The notes: generated from the sequence alone by a model not told the origin. Shown: positions 25,641-35,117, counted from the stretch's first letter. The stretch is 64,000 nucleotides of DNA from Comamonadaceae bacterium OS-1 (GCA_027923965.1 AP026969.1:4650001-4714000), one strand, 5' to 3'. A program made the numbers and translations.

Positions 25641-26561
25641 ATGAAATCATTTATCCGCACCATGGCCGCTTGCGCCGTTGTTTTGGCCATCCTGCCCGGC
25701 ACCAGCTTTGCCCAGGCCAAGAAATTCGTCGTCGGCTACGCCAACCTGGCCGACACCGATGTGTTCACCATGAGCCGCAAGAACGCCTTCATCGAAGCCG
25801 CCAAGGCCGATGCCAATGTCAGCGTGTCGTTTGCCGATGCGGGCGGCGATGCCAGCAAGCAGCTCGACCAGATCGACAACTTCATCGCCCAGAAGGTCAA
25901 CGCCATCGTCATCGTGCCGGTGGACTACCAGGGCATCGTGCCGGGCGTGGAAAAAGCCAACAAGGCGGGCATTCCGGTGATCGCCCTGGGTATTGAGTCG
26001 GCCGGTGGCAAGTTCACCTTTGTTGGCTCCAAGAACGTGGACGCAGGCCGCATGCAGGGCGAGTTCATGGCCAAGCAGTTGCCCAAGAACGCGCAGATCG
26101 TCTACCTGCAAGGCCAGCCTGGCCTGTACCACTCCAAGGAGCGCCTGGAGGGTTTCACCAAAGCCCTGGCGGGCCGCACCGACGTGAAAGTGCTGGCCAA
26201 CCTGCCCGCCAACTACGACCGCGCCGAAGGCATGAAGATCACCGAAGACTGGGTGCAGAAGTTTCCCAAGTTCGACGCGCTCATCGCCGCCAACGACCAG
26301 ATGGCCCTGGGTGCCTTGCAGGCGCTCAAGACCGCGGGCCGCAAGGGCGTGATGATTTCCGGCATCGACGGTGTCAAGGACGCGCTGGATGCCATCAAGG
26401 CGGGCGACATGTCGCAGTCGATCTTCCAGAACGCCAAGGGCCAGGCCCAGGGTGCGTTTGACGTGGTCGAGATGATCAAGAAGGGCGAACCCGCCCCGAA
26501 AGAAAAGCTGATTCCCTTTGAATCCATCGTCAAAGACAACGTCGCCAATTACAGCAAATAA
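25641..26561 (+). CDS. Sugar ABC transporter substrate-binding protein (RbsB type)
   Basis: This 306-residue periplasmic binding protein has a signal peptide ending at about SFAQA (residue 22). It has the two-lobed Peripla_BP_4 fold typical of ribose/xylose/inositol/erythritol binding proteins, with VIVPVDYQGIVPGVEKA and ALIAANDQMALGALQAL. The ATG at 25641 follows AAGGA, and the frame upstream to 25542 codes for nothing recognisable. The ligand is unknown. The downstream inositol-dehydrogenase-like and isomerase genes suggest an inositol, polyol or uncommon sugar. Confidence 0.91.
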   Translation: MKSFIRTMAACAVVLAILPGTSFAQAKKFVVGYANLADTDVFTMSRKNAFIEAAKADANVSVSFADAGGDASKQLDQIDNFIAQKVNAIVIVPVDYQGIVPGVEKANKAGIPVIALGIESAGGKFTFVGSKNVDAGRMQGEFMAKQLPKNAQIVYLQGQPGLYHSKERLEGFTKALAGRTDVKVLANLPANYDRAEGMKITEDWVQKFPKFDALIAANDQMALGALQALKTAGRKGVMISGIDGVKDALDAIKAGDMSQSIFQNAKGQAQGAFDVVEMIKKGEPAPKEKLIPFESIVKDNVANYSK

Positions 26562-26563
26562 GC

Positions 26564-26589
26564 CCCGGCCCGGTGGCACCACCGCCGGG
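26564..26589 (+). promoter_or_regulatory. GC-rich hairpin after the binding-protein gene
   Basis: CCCGGCCCGGTGG can fold onto CCACCGCCGGG with a two-base bulge, three bases after the binding-protein stop. It may protect the 3' end of the abundant binding-protein message or attenuate downstream transcription. Confidence 0.4.
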
Positions 26590-26615
26590 CATTCCACTCC
26601 TTTGAAAGACACCCC

Positions 26616-27629
26616 ATGGAACTCAGAATTGGCGTGATTGGCTGCGGTGCCATCGGCCAGGACCACGCACTGCGCATCCACCGCAAACTCAGCGGCGCGC
26701 GCATCGTGGCCCTCAACGACATCAACCTGGCGGCGACGCAGGCCTTTAACCTTGCCTCCGGCCTGGGTGCCAAGGTGTTTGAGAACTACCAGGACCTGAT
26801 CGCCGCACCCGATGTGGATGCGCTGCTGGTCGCGTCCTGGGGCCCGGCCCATGCCGACCAGTTGCTGGCCTGTATTGCCGCGGGCAAGCCGGTGTTCTGC
26901 GAAAAGCCAATGACCACCTCGGCCGAAAGTGGCTTGCGCGTGGTGGAGGCCGAGGTCCAGGCGGGCAAGCAGCTGGTGCAGGTGGGCTTCATGCGCCGCT
27001 TTGATGCAGGCTACCGCGCCCTGAAAAAGACCCTGGATGCGGGCACCATCGGCGATGCCCTCATGGTGCACTGCGCCCACCGTAACCCCAGCGTGCCCGA
27101 AATGTACGTGGGCGACATGTGCATCACCGACACCTTTGTGCACGAGATCGATGTGCTGCGCTGGCTGCTGGACGACGACTACGTCAGCGCCCAGGTGGTG
27201 GAGGGCCGCAAGAGCCGCAACTCCCACGCCGGTTTGCACGACCCGGTGATGGTGCTGCTGGAAACCAGCAAGGGCATCCGCATCGACACCGAAATTTTTG
27301 TCGGCTGCCGTTTTGGCTACGACATCCAATGCCAGGTGGTGGGCGAAACGGGGGCCGCCAGCCTGCCCGAACCCGCCAGCGTGGCCCTGCGCCTGGAAGG
27401 CCGTGCCTCCACCGCCATCCAGACCGACTGGAAGCAGCGCTTCATCGATGCCTACGACGTGGAACTGCAGGAGTGGATCGATGCCACCCAGCGCGGCCAG
27501 GTCCACGGCCCCACCGCCTGGGACGGCTACTTCGCCTCCGCCACCGCCGAAGCCTGCGTGCAAGCGCGGCACAGCAAGGCCATCGTGCCGATTTCTTTGG
27601 CCCAGCGGCCAGCCTTCTACGCCAAATAA
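26616..27629 (+). CDS. Gfo/Idh/MocA oxidoreductase, inositol 2-dehydrogenase-like
   Basis: This 337-residue NAD(P)-dependent dehydrogenase has the Rossmann motif GVIGCGAIGQDHA at the N-terminus, the catalytic lysine in CEKPMTT at about residues 91-97, and the substrate-site segment DTFVHEIDVLRW. It is closest to myo-inositol 2-dehydrogenase (IolG), which oxidises inositol to 2-keto-inositol. It is expressed after the ABC importer with a 54-base gap and is followed by two isomerase genes. IolG function is likely but the substrate could be another polyol. Confidence 0.85.
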   Translation: MELRIGVIGCGAIGQDHALRIHRKLSGARIVALNDINLAATQAFNLASGLGAKVFENYQDLIAAPDVDALLVASWGPAHADQLLACIAAGKPVFCEKPMTTSAESGLRVVEAEVQAGKQLVQVGFMRRFDAGYRALKKTLDAGTIGDALMVHCAHRNPSVPEMYVGDMCITDTFVHEIDVLRWLLDDDYVSAQVVEGRKSRNSHAGLHDPVMVLLETSKGIRIDTEIFVGCRFGYDIQCQVVGETGAASLPEPASVALRLEGRASTAIQTDWKQRFIDAYDVELQEWIDATQRGQVHGPTAWDGYFASATAEACVQARHSKAIVPISLAQRPAFYAK

Positions 27630-27646
27630 ACCTTCAGGAAACCACT

Positions 27647-28588
27647 GTGAAACTCTCCATCTGCACCGATGTCTACAACAACCTGTCCTTCCCCGACATG
27701 CTGGACAAGGTGAAATCCCTGGGTGTTAACGCCGTTGAAATGACCGCAGGCGGCTGGGCCTCATGCCCCCACGTGCCCACCGCCGAGCTGCTGGCCAGCG
27801 AAAGCAAACGGATGGCCTTCCAGGCCGAGCTGGAAAAGCGCGGTATGGAAATCGCCGCTCTCAACTGCTCCGGCAACCCGCTCAGCCCCGGTGCCATGGG
27901 CGAAAAGCACACCCGGTCGAGCTACGACACCATCGTGCTGGCGGGCAAGTTGGGTGTGAAAAAAGTGGTGATGATGTCGGGCTGCCCTGCAGGCGCGCCC
28001 GGCGACCAGACCCCCAACTGGATCACCTCCACCGTGTCCTGGCCCGACTACATGGCCCCCGCGCTGGACTACCAGTGGAACCAGGTGGCCATCCCCTGGT
28101 GGAAGGCGTTCGTCGCGCACTGCCAGGCCCACGGTGTGGAGCAGATCGCCATCGAGGAATTCCCCTGCATGCTGGTCTACAACCCGGCCACGCTGTGGCG
28201 GCTGCGCCATGCGGTCGGCCCCACCGTCGGCATCAACCTCGACCCCTCCCACCTGATCGCCATGGGGGCTGACCCGATTGCTGCTGCCCGCAACCTCAAG
28301 GGCGCGCTGTTCCACATCCACGGCAAGGATGCCCGCATCGAACGCGGCCTGGCCGACATCAACGGCCTGCTGGAAACCCAGCCCGTCACCGCCGCCGAGA
28401 CCCGCAGCTGGAACTACGTGGCCGTGGGCTGCGGCAAAGACCTGCAGTGGTGGAAAGAGTTCTTCTCGGTCTGCCGCATGGGCGGTTACGACGGCTATGT
28501 CTCGCTGGAAATGGAAGACCTGACCATGTCGATCGAAGCCGGAGTTTTGACCTCTATCCACGCCTTGCAGCAAACCATCAGCCAATAA
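27647..28588 (+). CDS. Sugar phosphate isomerase/epimerase (AP endonuclease 2 fold)
   Basis: This 313-residue TIM-barrel enzyme belongs to the xylose-isomerase-like family, which includes IolE and IolI. Metal-site residues are visible in EQIAIEEFPCML, GINLDPSHLIAMG and FHIHGKD. I chose the GTG at 27647, preceded by AGGAAA, because the frame further upstream overlaps the dehydrogenase. Together with the next gene it probably processes the keto-sugar made by the dehydrogenase. The precise reaction is unknown. Confidence 0.85.
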   Translation: MKLSICTDVYNNLSFPDMLDKVKSLGVNAVEMTAGGWASCPHVPTAELLASESKRMAFQAELEKRGMEIAALNCSGNPLSPGAMGEKHTRSSYDTIVLAGKLGVKKVVMMSGCPAGAPGDQTPNWITSTVSWPDYMAPALDYQWNQVAIPWWKAFVAHCQAHGVEQIAIEEFPCMLVYNPATLWRLRHAVGPTVGINLDPSHLIAMGADPIAAARNLKGALFHIHGKDARIERGLADINGLLETQPVTAAETRSWNYVAVGCGKDLQWWKEFFSVCRMGGYDGYVSLEMEDLTMSIEAGVLTSIHALQQTISQ

Positions 28589-28613
28589 ACCCAGAGCACC
28601 ACAAGGAGCCCCC

Positions 28614-29504
28614 ATGCGCATCGCCCTCGACCCCTACATGCACCGCCACCTCTCGCTGCCCGAGCTTTGCCGCAAGACGGCCGAGCTGGGCTACGAGCAC
28701 ATCGAACTTTCGCCGCGCGCCGACTTTCTGGAATGGTGGGCCCAGCCGCGCGTCTACCCCGAGCGCATCCAGGGCTTCAAAAAGGCCTTGAAAGACCACG
28801 GCGTGCAGCTGGCCACGCTGCAGCCCATGTACCGCTGGTCCAGCCCGCTGGAAGACGAGCGCCTGGCGGCCATGCGCTACTGGAAAAAGGCCATCCAGGT
28901 GGCGGTGGAGATGGACTGCGACACCATGATTTCCGAGTTCGGCCGGGGTGCCTCGCCCGAGCGCTCGGCCCAGCAAAACTTCAACACGCCCGAGGCCTGC
29001 GAGGCGGCATTCTGGCGCTCCATGGACGAGCTCATCCCCATCTTCGAGCGCGAAGGCGTGGTGCTGTCGATCGAGCCGCACCCCGAGGACTGGATCGAAA
29101 CCATGGCCCCGGCCATTGACATCGTGCGCTCCATCGGTTCTTCCCACGTCAAGCTGTCGTACATCGCGCCGCACACCTTCTACTACGGCGACGACATGGC
29201 CGCCATGCTGCGCGCCGCCGCCCCGGTACTGGCCCATGTGCGCGTGGCCGACACCTTCAACCACCGCGACTCCTCCGGCCTGCGCTACGTGGTCAATCCG
29301 CCCGGTGCCAAGGTGCGGGTGCACCAGCACCTGGACATGGGCAAAGGCGAGATCGACTGGGATGTGTTCTTCCAAACCCTGGCCGAGATTGGCTTTGACG
29401 GCGTGCTGTCGAGCTGCGTGTTCGGCTGGGACGAGCGGGCTGACGACTCGTCGCGCTTCATGCGTAGCGAGATCCAGCGCTACCTGGACAAGCACACGAA
29501 GTGA
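28614..29504 (+). CDS. Sugar phosphate isomerase/epimerase, second paralogue
   Basis: This 296-residue TIM-barrel enzyme is of the same family as the preceding gene but not closely similar to it. The metal-site regions are LSIEPHPEDW, HVKLSYIAPH and HQHLDMGKGEIDW. AGGAG lies shortly before the ATG. The stop overlaps the GTG start of the next, HTH-only gene by four bases. Two such enzymes in one operon are common in inositol and uncommon-sugar pathways. Confidence 0.85.
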   Translation: MRIALDPYMHRHLSLPELCRKTAELGYEHIELSPRADFLEWWAQPRVYPERIQGFKKALKDHGVQLATLQPMYRWSSPLEDERLAAMRYWKKAIQVAVEMDCDTMISEFGRGASPERSAQQNFNTPEACEAAFWRSMDELIPIFEREGVVLSIEPHPEDWIETMAPAIDIVRSIGSSHVKLSYIAPHTFYYGDDMAAMLRAAAPVLAHVRVADTFNHRDSSGLRYVVNPPGAKVRVHQHLDMGKGEIDWDVFFQTLAEIGFDGVLSSCVFGWDERADDSSRFMRSEIQRYLDKHTK

Positions 29505-29767
29505 CCACGCCCCCCACCCAGGTCGAGCCGCTGCTGGCCCACATCGGTAGCGAGTTCGGGGTGTTGAGCAAGCAGCTCAAAACCATCGCCCACTACGTCG
29601 CCCAACATCCCGACACCCTGGGCGGTGAAAAGATCGAAAACCTGGCGCGCAGCTGCAACGTCCAGCCCTCGGCCGTCGTGCGCTTTGCCAAGCACTTCGG
29701 TTTCCAGGGTTACCGCGACTTCAAGGCGGTGTTCCGAAGCGATGCCCGCGCCCACCATTCTTTGTAA
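29501..29767 (+). CDS. RpiR/MurR-type HTH protein lacking the SIS domain
   Basis: This 88-residue protein matches only the N-terminal HTH_6 domain of RpiR-family regulators (LSKQLKTIAHYVAQHP, NLARSCNVQPSAVVRFAKHF). Normal family members carry a further sugar-phosphate-binding SIS domain of about 130 residues, which is absent. It starts with a GTG overlapping the preceding stop (GTGA), so it is translationally coupled. It ends just before a spacer with lower GC and altered codon use, so the SIS part may have been lost when the next two genes arrived. It could still bind DNA. Confidence 0.75.
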   Translation: MTTPPTQVEPLLAHIGSEFGVLSKQLKTIAHYVAQHPDTLGGEKIENLARSCNVQPSAVVRFAKHFGFQGYRDFKAVFRSDARAHHSL

Positions 29768-29793
29768 TTCAAACACTTGATTGCAATTGCCCT

Positions 29794-30300
29794 ATGAAAA
29801 CACCGAACTCTATCGATGCACTTCAACACCAGGAGCAGGTCCTGGTGTTTGCAAGTTTTGATGAAGAGGTGGCCTATGCCATTGGCAAAGCGCTTCGTGC
29901 CGCAGCCGTTTTGAAAAGAGCACCGGTTGCCATCGATATACGTAGTTCGGCACGCCGACTTTTTTATACGACTCTCCCAGGTGCATCTCCGGACAACGAA
30001 GATTGGGCTCGCCGCAAAGGAAATGTCGCCTTGCGTTGCAATGCTTCGTCGTACCTGGTCCAGTTGAGGTTGGAGGCCGAGGGCCGGATGCCCTGGCCCG
30101 ATGGTGCGCTGGAAACCCAGACGTATGCCGTCCATGGCGGTGGTTTTCCGGTGCGCGTGAATGGCACCGGCGTTGTAGCGTCCATCGCAGTATCCGGTCT
30201 GCCATCCCATGAAGACCATGGTTTGATTGTTACCGTACTGGCCCAGCACCTGGGTATTACGGATATCCCACCCACCCCCATTCCTGCATACTGCTTATGA
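29794..30300 (+). CDS. UPF0303/haem-degrading-domain protein
   Basis: This 168-residue protein is of the UPF0303 family (Haem_degrading/HbpS-like fold, PF03928-type). Family segments include QVLVFASFDEEVAYAIG near the N-terminus and VASIAVSGLPSHEDHGLIV near the C-terminus. Proteins of this family are often encoded next to sugar or polyol dehydrogenases, and their role is not established. Its stop overlaps the start of the next Gfo/Idh/MocA gene (ATGA). Codon use differs from the upstream operon. Confidence 0.75.
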   Translation: MKTPNSIDALQHQEQVLVFASFDEEVAYAIGKALRAAAVLKRAPVAIDIRSSARRLFYTTLPGASPDNEDWARRKGNVALRCNASSYLVQLRLEAEGRMPWPDGALETQTYAVHGGGFPVRVNGTGVVASIAVSGLPSHEDHGLIVTVLAQHLGITDIPPTPIPAYCL

Positions 30301-31466
30301 AAACTTTCAACGTCGGCGTTATCGGCATTGGCGATATCAGCGATGTGTACATCCGCAATCTGCAAAAGTACGGCATTGTCAAAGTGCTGGCTTGTGCTGG
30401 CCGCAGCCTGGTAAAAGCCCAAGAAAAAGCCAAGTTGCATTGCATCGAGCGTCCGTATGCTTGCGCCGCTGCGCTGATCGCGGATGTGGACATCGACATC
30501 GTCCTCAACCTGACGCTGCCTAACGCACACGCCGAGATCAATCTGGCCGCGCTGAAGGCAGGCAAGCATGTTTATACCGAGAAGCCACTTGCCGCTACTT
30601 TGGAAGAAGGCCGTGCGATTCTGGAGTTGGCACATGCAAACGGTCTGATGGTGGCCTCTGCACCCGACACCTTCTTGGGTGCCAGGTTACAGACCTGCCG
30701 CAAGCTGATCGACGACGGTGTTATCGGTGAGGTGACTGCCGCCAGTGCGTTTGTGGTTAGCCACGGGCACGAGTGGTTTCACCCTGGCCCGGAATTTTTC
30801 TACCAGCCGGGGGCCGGGCCCTTGCTGGACATAGGCCCCTACTACGTGACCGCCTTGCTATCCCTGTTGGGCCCGGTGAAGCGCTGCTCTGCAATGGCCC
30901 GAAAAACATTTTTAACACGCACGGTGCACAGCGAGCCCCTGCGCGGAAAACAATTCCCAGTGGAAGTAGACACCCACATTACCGGCAATATGGAGTTCGC
31001 CAGCGGTGCCATCGGAACCTTGATCGCCAGCTTTGATGTTTGGGATTCAGAACTCCCCCGGATGGAGATTTACGGCACCAAAGGCACGATCTGCATACGC
31101 GACATCGATCCGGTAGACGGGCCGAATCTGTTTGGCGGTAGCGTTTTGCTGCGCACGTCTGACCAATACCGCTGGAAGGACTTGCCTCGCCCACCGTTCA
31201 TGCCGGATTGGATCGAAGTCCCTGCGCAACACCGATTTGCCGAAACCAGCCACCAAGTCAATAGCCGAGGGATTGGGCTTGTCGATATGGCCTATGCCAT
31301 CACCCAACAACGCCCGGCACGTGCAAGTGGAGGCATGGCGTTGCACAGCTTGGAGCTGATGCATGGTCTGTTGACATCTGCTGCGAGCGGCAACTTTTAC
31401 ACGCTGCAAAGCAGTTGTGATCGTCCAGAACCTTTGCCAGTAGATTTTCCTGACAACGAGCTTTAA
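30297..31466 (+). CDS. Gfo/Idh/MocA family oxidoreductase
   Basis: This 389-residue NAD(P)-dependent dehydrogenase has the Rossmann motif GVIGIGDISDVYI at residues 6-18 and the catalytic lysine in YTEKPLAAT. The C-terminal alpha/beta domain follows from about residue 125. It is only distantly related to the IolG-like gene at 26616. It is coupled to the UPF0303 gene by a four-base overlap and has lower GC than the upstream operon, so the pair may have been acquired together. The substrate is unknown. Confidence 0.83.
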   Translation: MKTFNVGVIGIGDISDVYIRNLQKYGIVKVLACAGRSLVKAQEKAKLHCIERPYACAAALIADVDIDIVLNLTLPNAHAEINLAALKAGKHVYTEKPLAATLEEGRAILELAHANGLMVASAPDTFLGARLQTCRKLIDDGVIGEVTAASAFVVSHGHEWFHPGPEFFYQPGAGPLLDIGPYYVTALLSLLGPVKRCSAMARKTFLTRTVHSEPLRGKQFPVEVDTHITGNMEFASGAIGTLIASFDVWDSELPRMEIYGTKGTICIRDIDPVDGPNLFGGSVLLRTSDQYRWKDLPRPPFMPDWIEVPAQHRFAETSHQVNSRGIGLVDMAYAITQQRPARASGGMALHSLELMHGLLTSAASGNFYTLQSSCDRPEPLPVDFPDNEL

Positions 31467-31605
31467 GCGCTCCTCGCCCTATCCTGTTACCCACGACGCG
31501 AGCAGAACCTCTCCGGTGGGAAGCTGTGGAGATTTGCCCTTTCCTGCCAGCAAAGACTGATTTCGCGGACCATTCTAAATGGCAGGTCGTGGCCATCGAA
31601 TATGC

Positions 31606-31629
31606 GCAAAAAGCTATTTATTTTGTAGC
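31606..31629 (+). repeat. Partial dispersed repeat (right half only), copy 7
   Basis: AAGCTATTTATTTTGTAGC matches the tail of the dispersed family (compare copy 5), but the hairpin is missing. It lies in the 274-base gap before the hybrid histidine kinase. Confidence 0.45.
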
Positions 31630-31740
31630 AAAAAAGGCGAAGAATATGGTCTGGCGCGGGTGTACATAAAGTTACATCCGCAGTATGGTGGAGCCCCGTG
31701 CGCTGATTTCTGGCCGCGCCACTCCAGTCCCGCCCACTGC

Positions 31741-34700
31741 ATGCCCATCGACCGCCTGCCTCCCGCGGACCTCCGTTCCCGCACGGTGGCCCCGCCCACT
31801 GTTCTACAAGCCTTTGAGGCCCAGCTGCGCCAGCTCAACCGCTGGACCGGCATCTGCGCCGTGCTGTGGCTGGTGCTGGTGGGCTCGGTGGCGCAGTGGC
31901 TGTCGGGCCGCATCGTGGACGCGCACATTGCCGACAGCGCCCAGACCGCCCGGACCGATGCCGTCAGCACCGCCCGCATCATCGACCGCAAGTTCTCCGA
32001 GGTGGCCACGGTGGCCGCGCTACTGGCCCAGCAGACCGCCGTGCAGGAGCTGCTGGCCGAGTCCAACCCCCGCGCCGCCGGCCTGCTGGCCATGCCCGAG
32101 GCCCAGCGGCGGGCCAAGCTGGTGGGCGACCCGTATGTGCGCTTTCTGGGCGACAGCCTGGAGCAGACCCGCCAGCGGCAGGAGTACAGCCATGTGTTTG
32201 TGGTCAATGTGGCGGGCCTGGTGGTGGCCACCAGCGACGGGCGACTGCCCGGCAGCCTGCTGGGCCAGACCTACCTGGCGCGCAGCGACTTCAACGACGC
32301 GATGGAGCACGGCGTGGGCCAGCTGTTCACCATCGGCCAGGGGCTGAGCAGCTACGCCAACCAGCCGGGCTTTTTCTACGCACTGCGGGCCGACCGCGAC
32401 GACGTGCCCCAGGGCGTGGTGGTCATCAAGCACGATGCCAGCGCGCTGTCCCCGCTGTTGTCGGGCCACCAGGTGGCGCTGGTGGTGGACCGCGACGGCA
32501 TCGTGGTCAGCGCCTCGCGGGCCGACTTCATGCTGCGCCATGTGGGCCCGCTGGCACCGGTGCCGCCCGCCACGGCGCGGATGGCCACGATCCCGGTGCA
32601 GCGCCCGGCCCCGTTGCTGCACCCCCAGCATTGGGAGGTGGATGGCAACCCCTACCTGGTGAATCGGGTGCCACTGGCCCAGCCCGGCTACCAGATGCTG
32701 GCCCTGGACCCGCTGGATGGGCTGGGGCCGATGGCGCGCTGGCACTACTCGTTGGCGGCGCTGGTGGCCGCCCTGGGGCTGGGGCTGATTCTGCTGCTCA
32801 GCCGCATTGCCAGCCAGGTGATGCGCAACCGCCACACCGGGTTGCGCCTGGCAGCCGAGCACGCGGCCACCCTGCAGGCCATGCTCGACAGCATTCCCAC
32901 CCCGGTGTTCTACAAAGACACTGCAACCCGCTTTCTGGGCTGCAACCTGGCCTACGAGCAGGCGTTTGGCCTGCAGGCCCAGGACCTGCTGGGCACCACG
33001 GTGATGGAGCTGGAATTCATTCCGCTGGCGCGGCGGCAGGTGATCCAGAGCGAACAGCTCTCCATCGTCACCACCAACACCGCGATGCGCCGGGAAGAAA
33101 GCTTTCTGTTTGCCGACGGCAAGCTGCACACCACGCTCTACTCCATCAACCCCTTCCACCACGCCGATGGCCGGGTGGCCGGGCTGGTGGGCGTGCTGGT
33201 GGACATCAGCGAGCTCACCCAGGTGCAGGCCGAGCTGCGCCAGGCCAAGGAAGTGGCCGAGGAGGCCACCCAGGCCAAGTCCATGTTCCTGGCCAACATG
33301 AGCCACGAAATCCGCACCCCGATGAACGCCGTCATCGGCCTGTCGCACCTGGCCCTGAAGACGCATCTGGACAGCACCCAGCGCGACTACATCGGCAAGA
33401 TCCACCGCGCGGGCGTGGCGCTGCTGGGCATCATCAACGACATCCTGGACTTCTCCAAGATCGAGGCCGACAAGCTGGATGTGGAGCAGGTGCCGTTCCG
33501 GCTGGACGAGGTGCTCAACCACAGCACCACGCTGCTGGCCGAGCGCATGGCCGAGAAGGGCCTGGCCCTGGTGTTTGACGTGGCCTCCGAGGTGGCCCCG
33601 GCCCTGGTGGGCGACCCGCTGCGCCTGGGCCAGATCCTCACCAACCTGCTCAGCAACGCCGCCAAGTTCACCGACAAAGGCCTGGTCACCGTGTCCGTGC
33701 ACACCGTGGAAAAGACCCCGGAGCGGGTGCAACTGCGTTTTGACGTGCGCGACACCGGCATCGGCATGACCGAAGCGCAGGCCGCCAAACTGTTCCAGGC
33801 CTTCACCCAGGCCGATGGCTCGGTGACCCGCAAATACGGCGGCACCGGCCTGGGTCTGGCCATCACCCGCGGCCTGGTGGAGCGCATGGGCGGCCAGATC
33901 ACAGTGCAGAGTGAGCCCGGCGTGGGCAGCTGCTTCAGTTTTACCGTGTGGTTCGGACTGGCCGATCCGGCCATGCTGCCCGCGGTGGCCGATGCCGCCC
34001 CGGCCCGCCTGGACGGCCTGCGCCTGCTGCTGGCCGAAGACAACGACATCAACCAGCAGATCGCTGTAGAGCTGCTGCAGGCCGCCGGGGCCGGGGTGGA
34101 GGTGGCCGACAATGGCCGCATCGCACTCGACCTGCTGGCCGCCGCTGCGCCCGACCATTTCCACGCCGTGCTGATGGACCTGCAAATGCCGGTGATGGGC
34201 GGGCTGGAGGCCACCCAGCAGATCCGCGCCAACCCGCGCTATGCCAGGTTGCCCATCATCGCCATGACCGCCCACGCCCTGCGCGAAGAGCGCGAGCGCT
34301 GCCTGGCCGTGGGCATGGTGGACCACATCACCAAGCCGCTGGACCCGCCCACCCTGCTGCAGACCGTGCTGCGCTGGGCCCGGCCTGCCAGCGCCGGGGC
34401 CAGCGCCCCGCGCCCTGCCGCTCCCGGCCCCGCCGCCCCGCAGATGTGGACCGCCGTGCCCGGCCTGGACACCGCCTCCGGCATGCGCCGCGTGGCGGGC
34501 AATGAAAAGCTCTACTTGCGGCTGCTGCAGCAGTTTGTGCAACACCACGCCAACGCCCCCCAGCGCGCCCAGGAAGCCCTGGCCCAGGGCGACCTGGCTA
34601 CGCTGCAGCGCGTGGTCCACACCGCCAAGGGCGTGGCGGGCAACATCGGCCTGACCGACCTGGCCGCCGCTGCGCTGGCGCTGGAAGAGGCGCTGCGCCA

Positions 34701-35052
34701 AGGCGGTACCACGGGCGGCGATGTGGCATCTGCCATGGCCCGCCTGCAGGCCGAAAACACCCGTGGCCTGGCCGCCCTGCGCAGCCTGCTGGTCGAGCGC
34801 GTGGCCCAGCCTCCGGTGGAAGAGGCCGCCCCCGCGGTCGCCAGCGCCGATGCCCGCGCCCTGGGCCGGCAACTGCTGCGCCTGCTGGAAGACAGTGACG
34901 GCGACGCGGTCGAACAGGTGCTGGAGCACGCCGCCAGCCTGCGCAGCCTGTTCCCCGCGGGCAGCTACCCGGCCTTCCAGGCGGCCGTCACCGGCTTCGA
35001 CTTCGAGCTCGCCGCCGACCAGCTGCAGGCGGCGCTGGCACGCGGGGCGTAA
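31741..35052 (+). CDS. Hybrid sensor histidine kinase with REC and HPt domains
   Basis: This is a 1103-residue membrane kinase. Order: membrane segment about 38-58, a periplasmic Cache-like sensor (about 60-335), membrane segment about 337-357, PAS (about 380-500), HisKA with the phospho-His in MSHEIRTPMN (His 522), HATPase with GTGLGLAI, a receiver domain from about 761 with the phospho-Asp in MDLQMPVMGG (about 814), and an HPt domain with His 960 in HTAKGVAGN. This is a full phosphorelay in one chain, as in BarA/ArcB-like proteins. I chose the ATG at 31741, because the open frame to 31579 has no similarity. No partner response regulator is adjacent. Confidence 0.92.
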   Translation: MPIDRLPPADLRSRTVAPPTVLQAFEAQLRQLNRWTGICAVLWLVLVGSVAQWLSGRIVDAHIADSAQTARTDAVSTARIIDRKFSEVATVAALLAQQTAVQELLAESNPRAAGLLAMPEAQRRAKLVGDPYVRFLGDSLEQTRQRQEYSHVFVVNVAGLVVATSDGRLPGSLLGQTYLARSDFNDAMEHGVGQLFTIGQGLSSYANQPGFFYALRADRDDVPQGVVVIKHDASALSPLLSGHQVALVVDRDGIVVSASRADFMLRHVGPLAPVPPATARMATIPVQRPAPLLHPQHWEVDGNPYLVNRVPLAQPGYQMLALDPLDGLGPMARWHYSLAALVAALGLGLILLLSRIASQVMRNRHTGLRLAAEHAATLQAMLDSIPTPVFYKDTATRFLGCNLAYEQAFGLQAQDLLGTTVMELEFIPLARRQVIQSEQLSIVTTNTAMRREESFLFADGKLHTTLYSINPFHHADGRVAGLVGVLVDISELTQVQAELRQAKEVAEEATQAKSMFLANMSHEIRTPMNAVIGLSHLALKTHLDSTQRDYIGKIHRAGVALLGIINDILDFSKIEADKLDVEQVPFRLDEVLNHSTTLLAERMAEKGLALVFDVASEVAPALVGDPLRLGQILTNLLSNAAKFTDKGLVTVSVHTVEKTPERVQLRFDVRDTGIGMTEAQAAKLFQAFTQADGSVTRKYGGTGLGLAITRGLVERMGGQITVQSEPGVGSCFSFTVWFGLADPAMLPAVADAAPARLDGLRLLLAEDNDINQQIAVELLQAAGAGVEVADNGRIALDLLAAAAPDHFHAVLMDLQMPVMGGLEATQQIRANPRYARLPIIAMTAHALREERERCLAVGMVDHITKPLDPPTLLQTVLRWARPASAGASAPRPAAPGPAAPQMWTAVPGLDTASGMRRVAGNEKLYLRLLQQFVQHHANAPQRAQEALAQGDLATLQRVVHTAKGVAGNIGLTDLAAAALALEEALRQGGTTGGDVASAMARLQAENTRGLAALRSLLVERVAQPPVEEAAPAVASADARALGRQLLRLLEDSDGDAVEQVLEHAASLRSLFPAGSYPAFQAAVTGFDFELAADQLQAALARGA

Positions 35053-35059
35053 GTCCTGA

Positions 35060-35117
35060 TACTATTGTTTTGATAGCTACTCGTGCTTATACAGTCAGCA
35101 CAGGCAGCCGATTTGGC
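35060..35117 (-). repeat. Dispersed 3'-end hairpin repeat, copy 8
   Basis: On the minus strand it reads CGGCTGCCTGTGCTGACTG, then TATAAGCACGAGTAGCTATC and an A-rich tail ending ATAGTATC. It begins about ten bases after the EamA gene stop, in that gene's sense direction. The hybrid kinase gene ends on its other side. Confidence 0.7.

Noticed and set aside
27119..27646. Long open frame extending upstream of the first isomerase gene through the dehydrogenase gene
   Set aside because: It is a high-GC shadow frame; isomerase similarity begins at the GTG at 27647.
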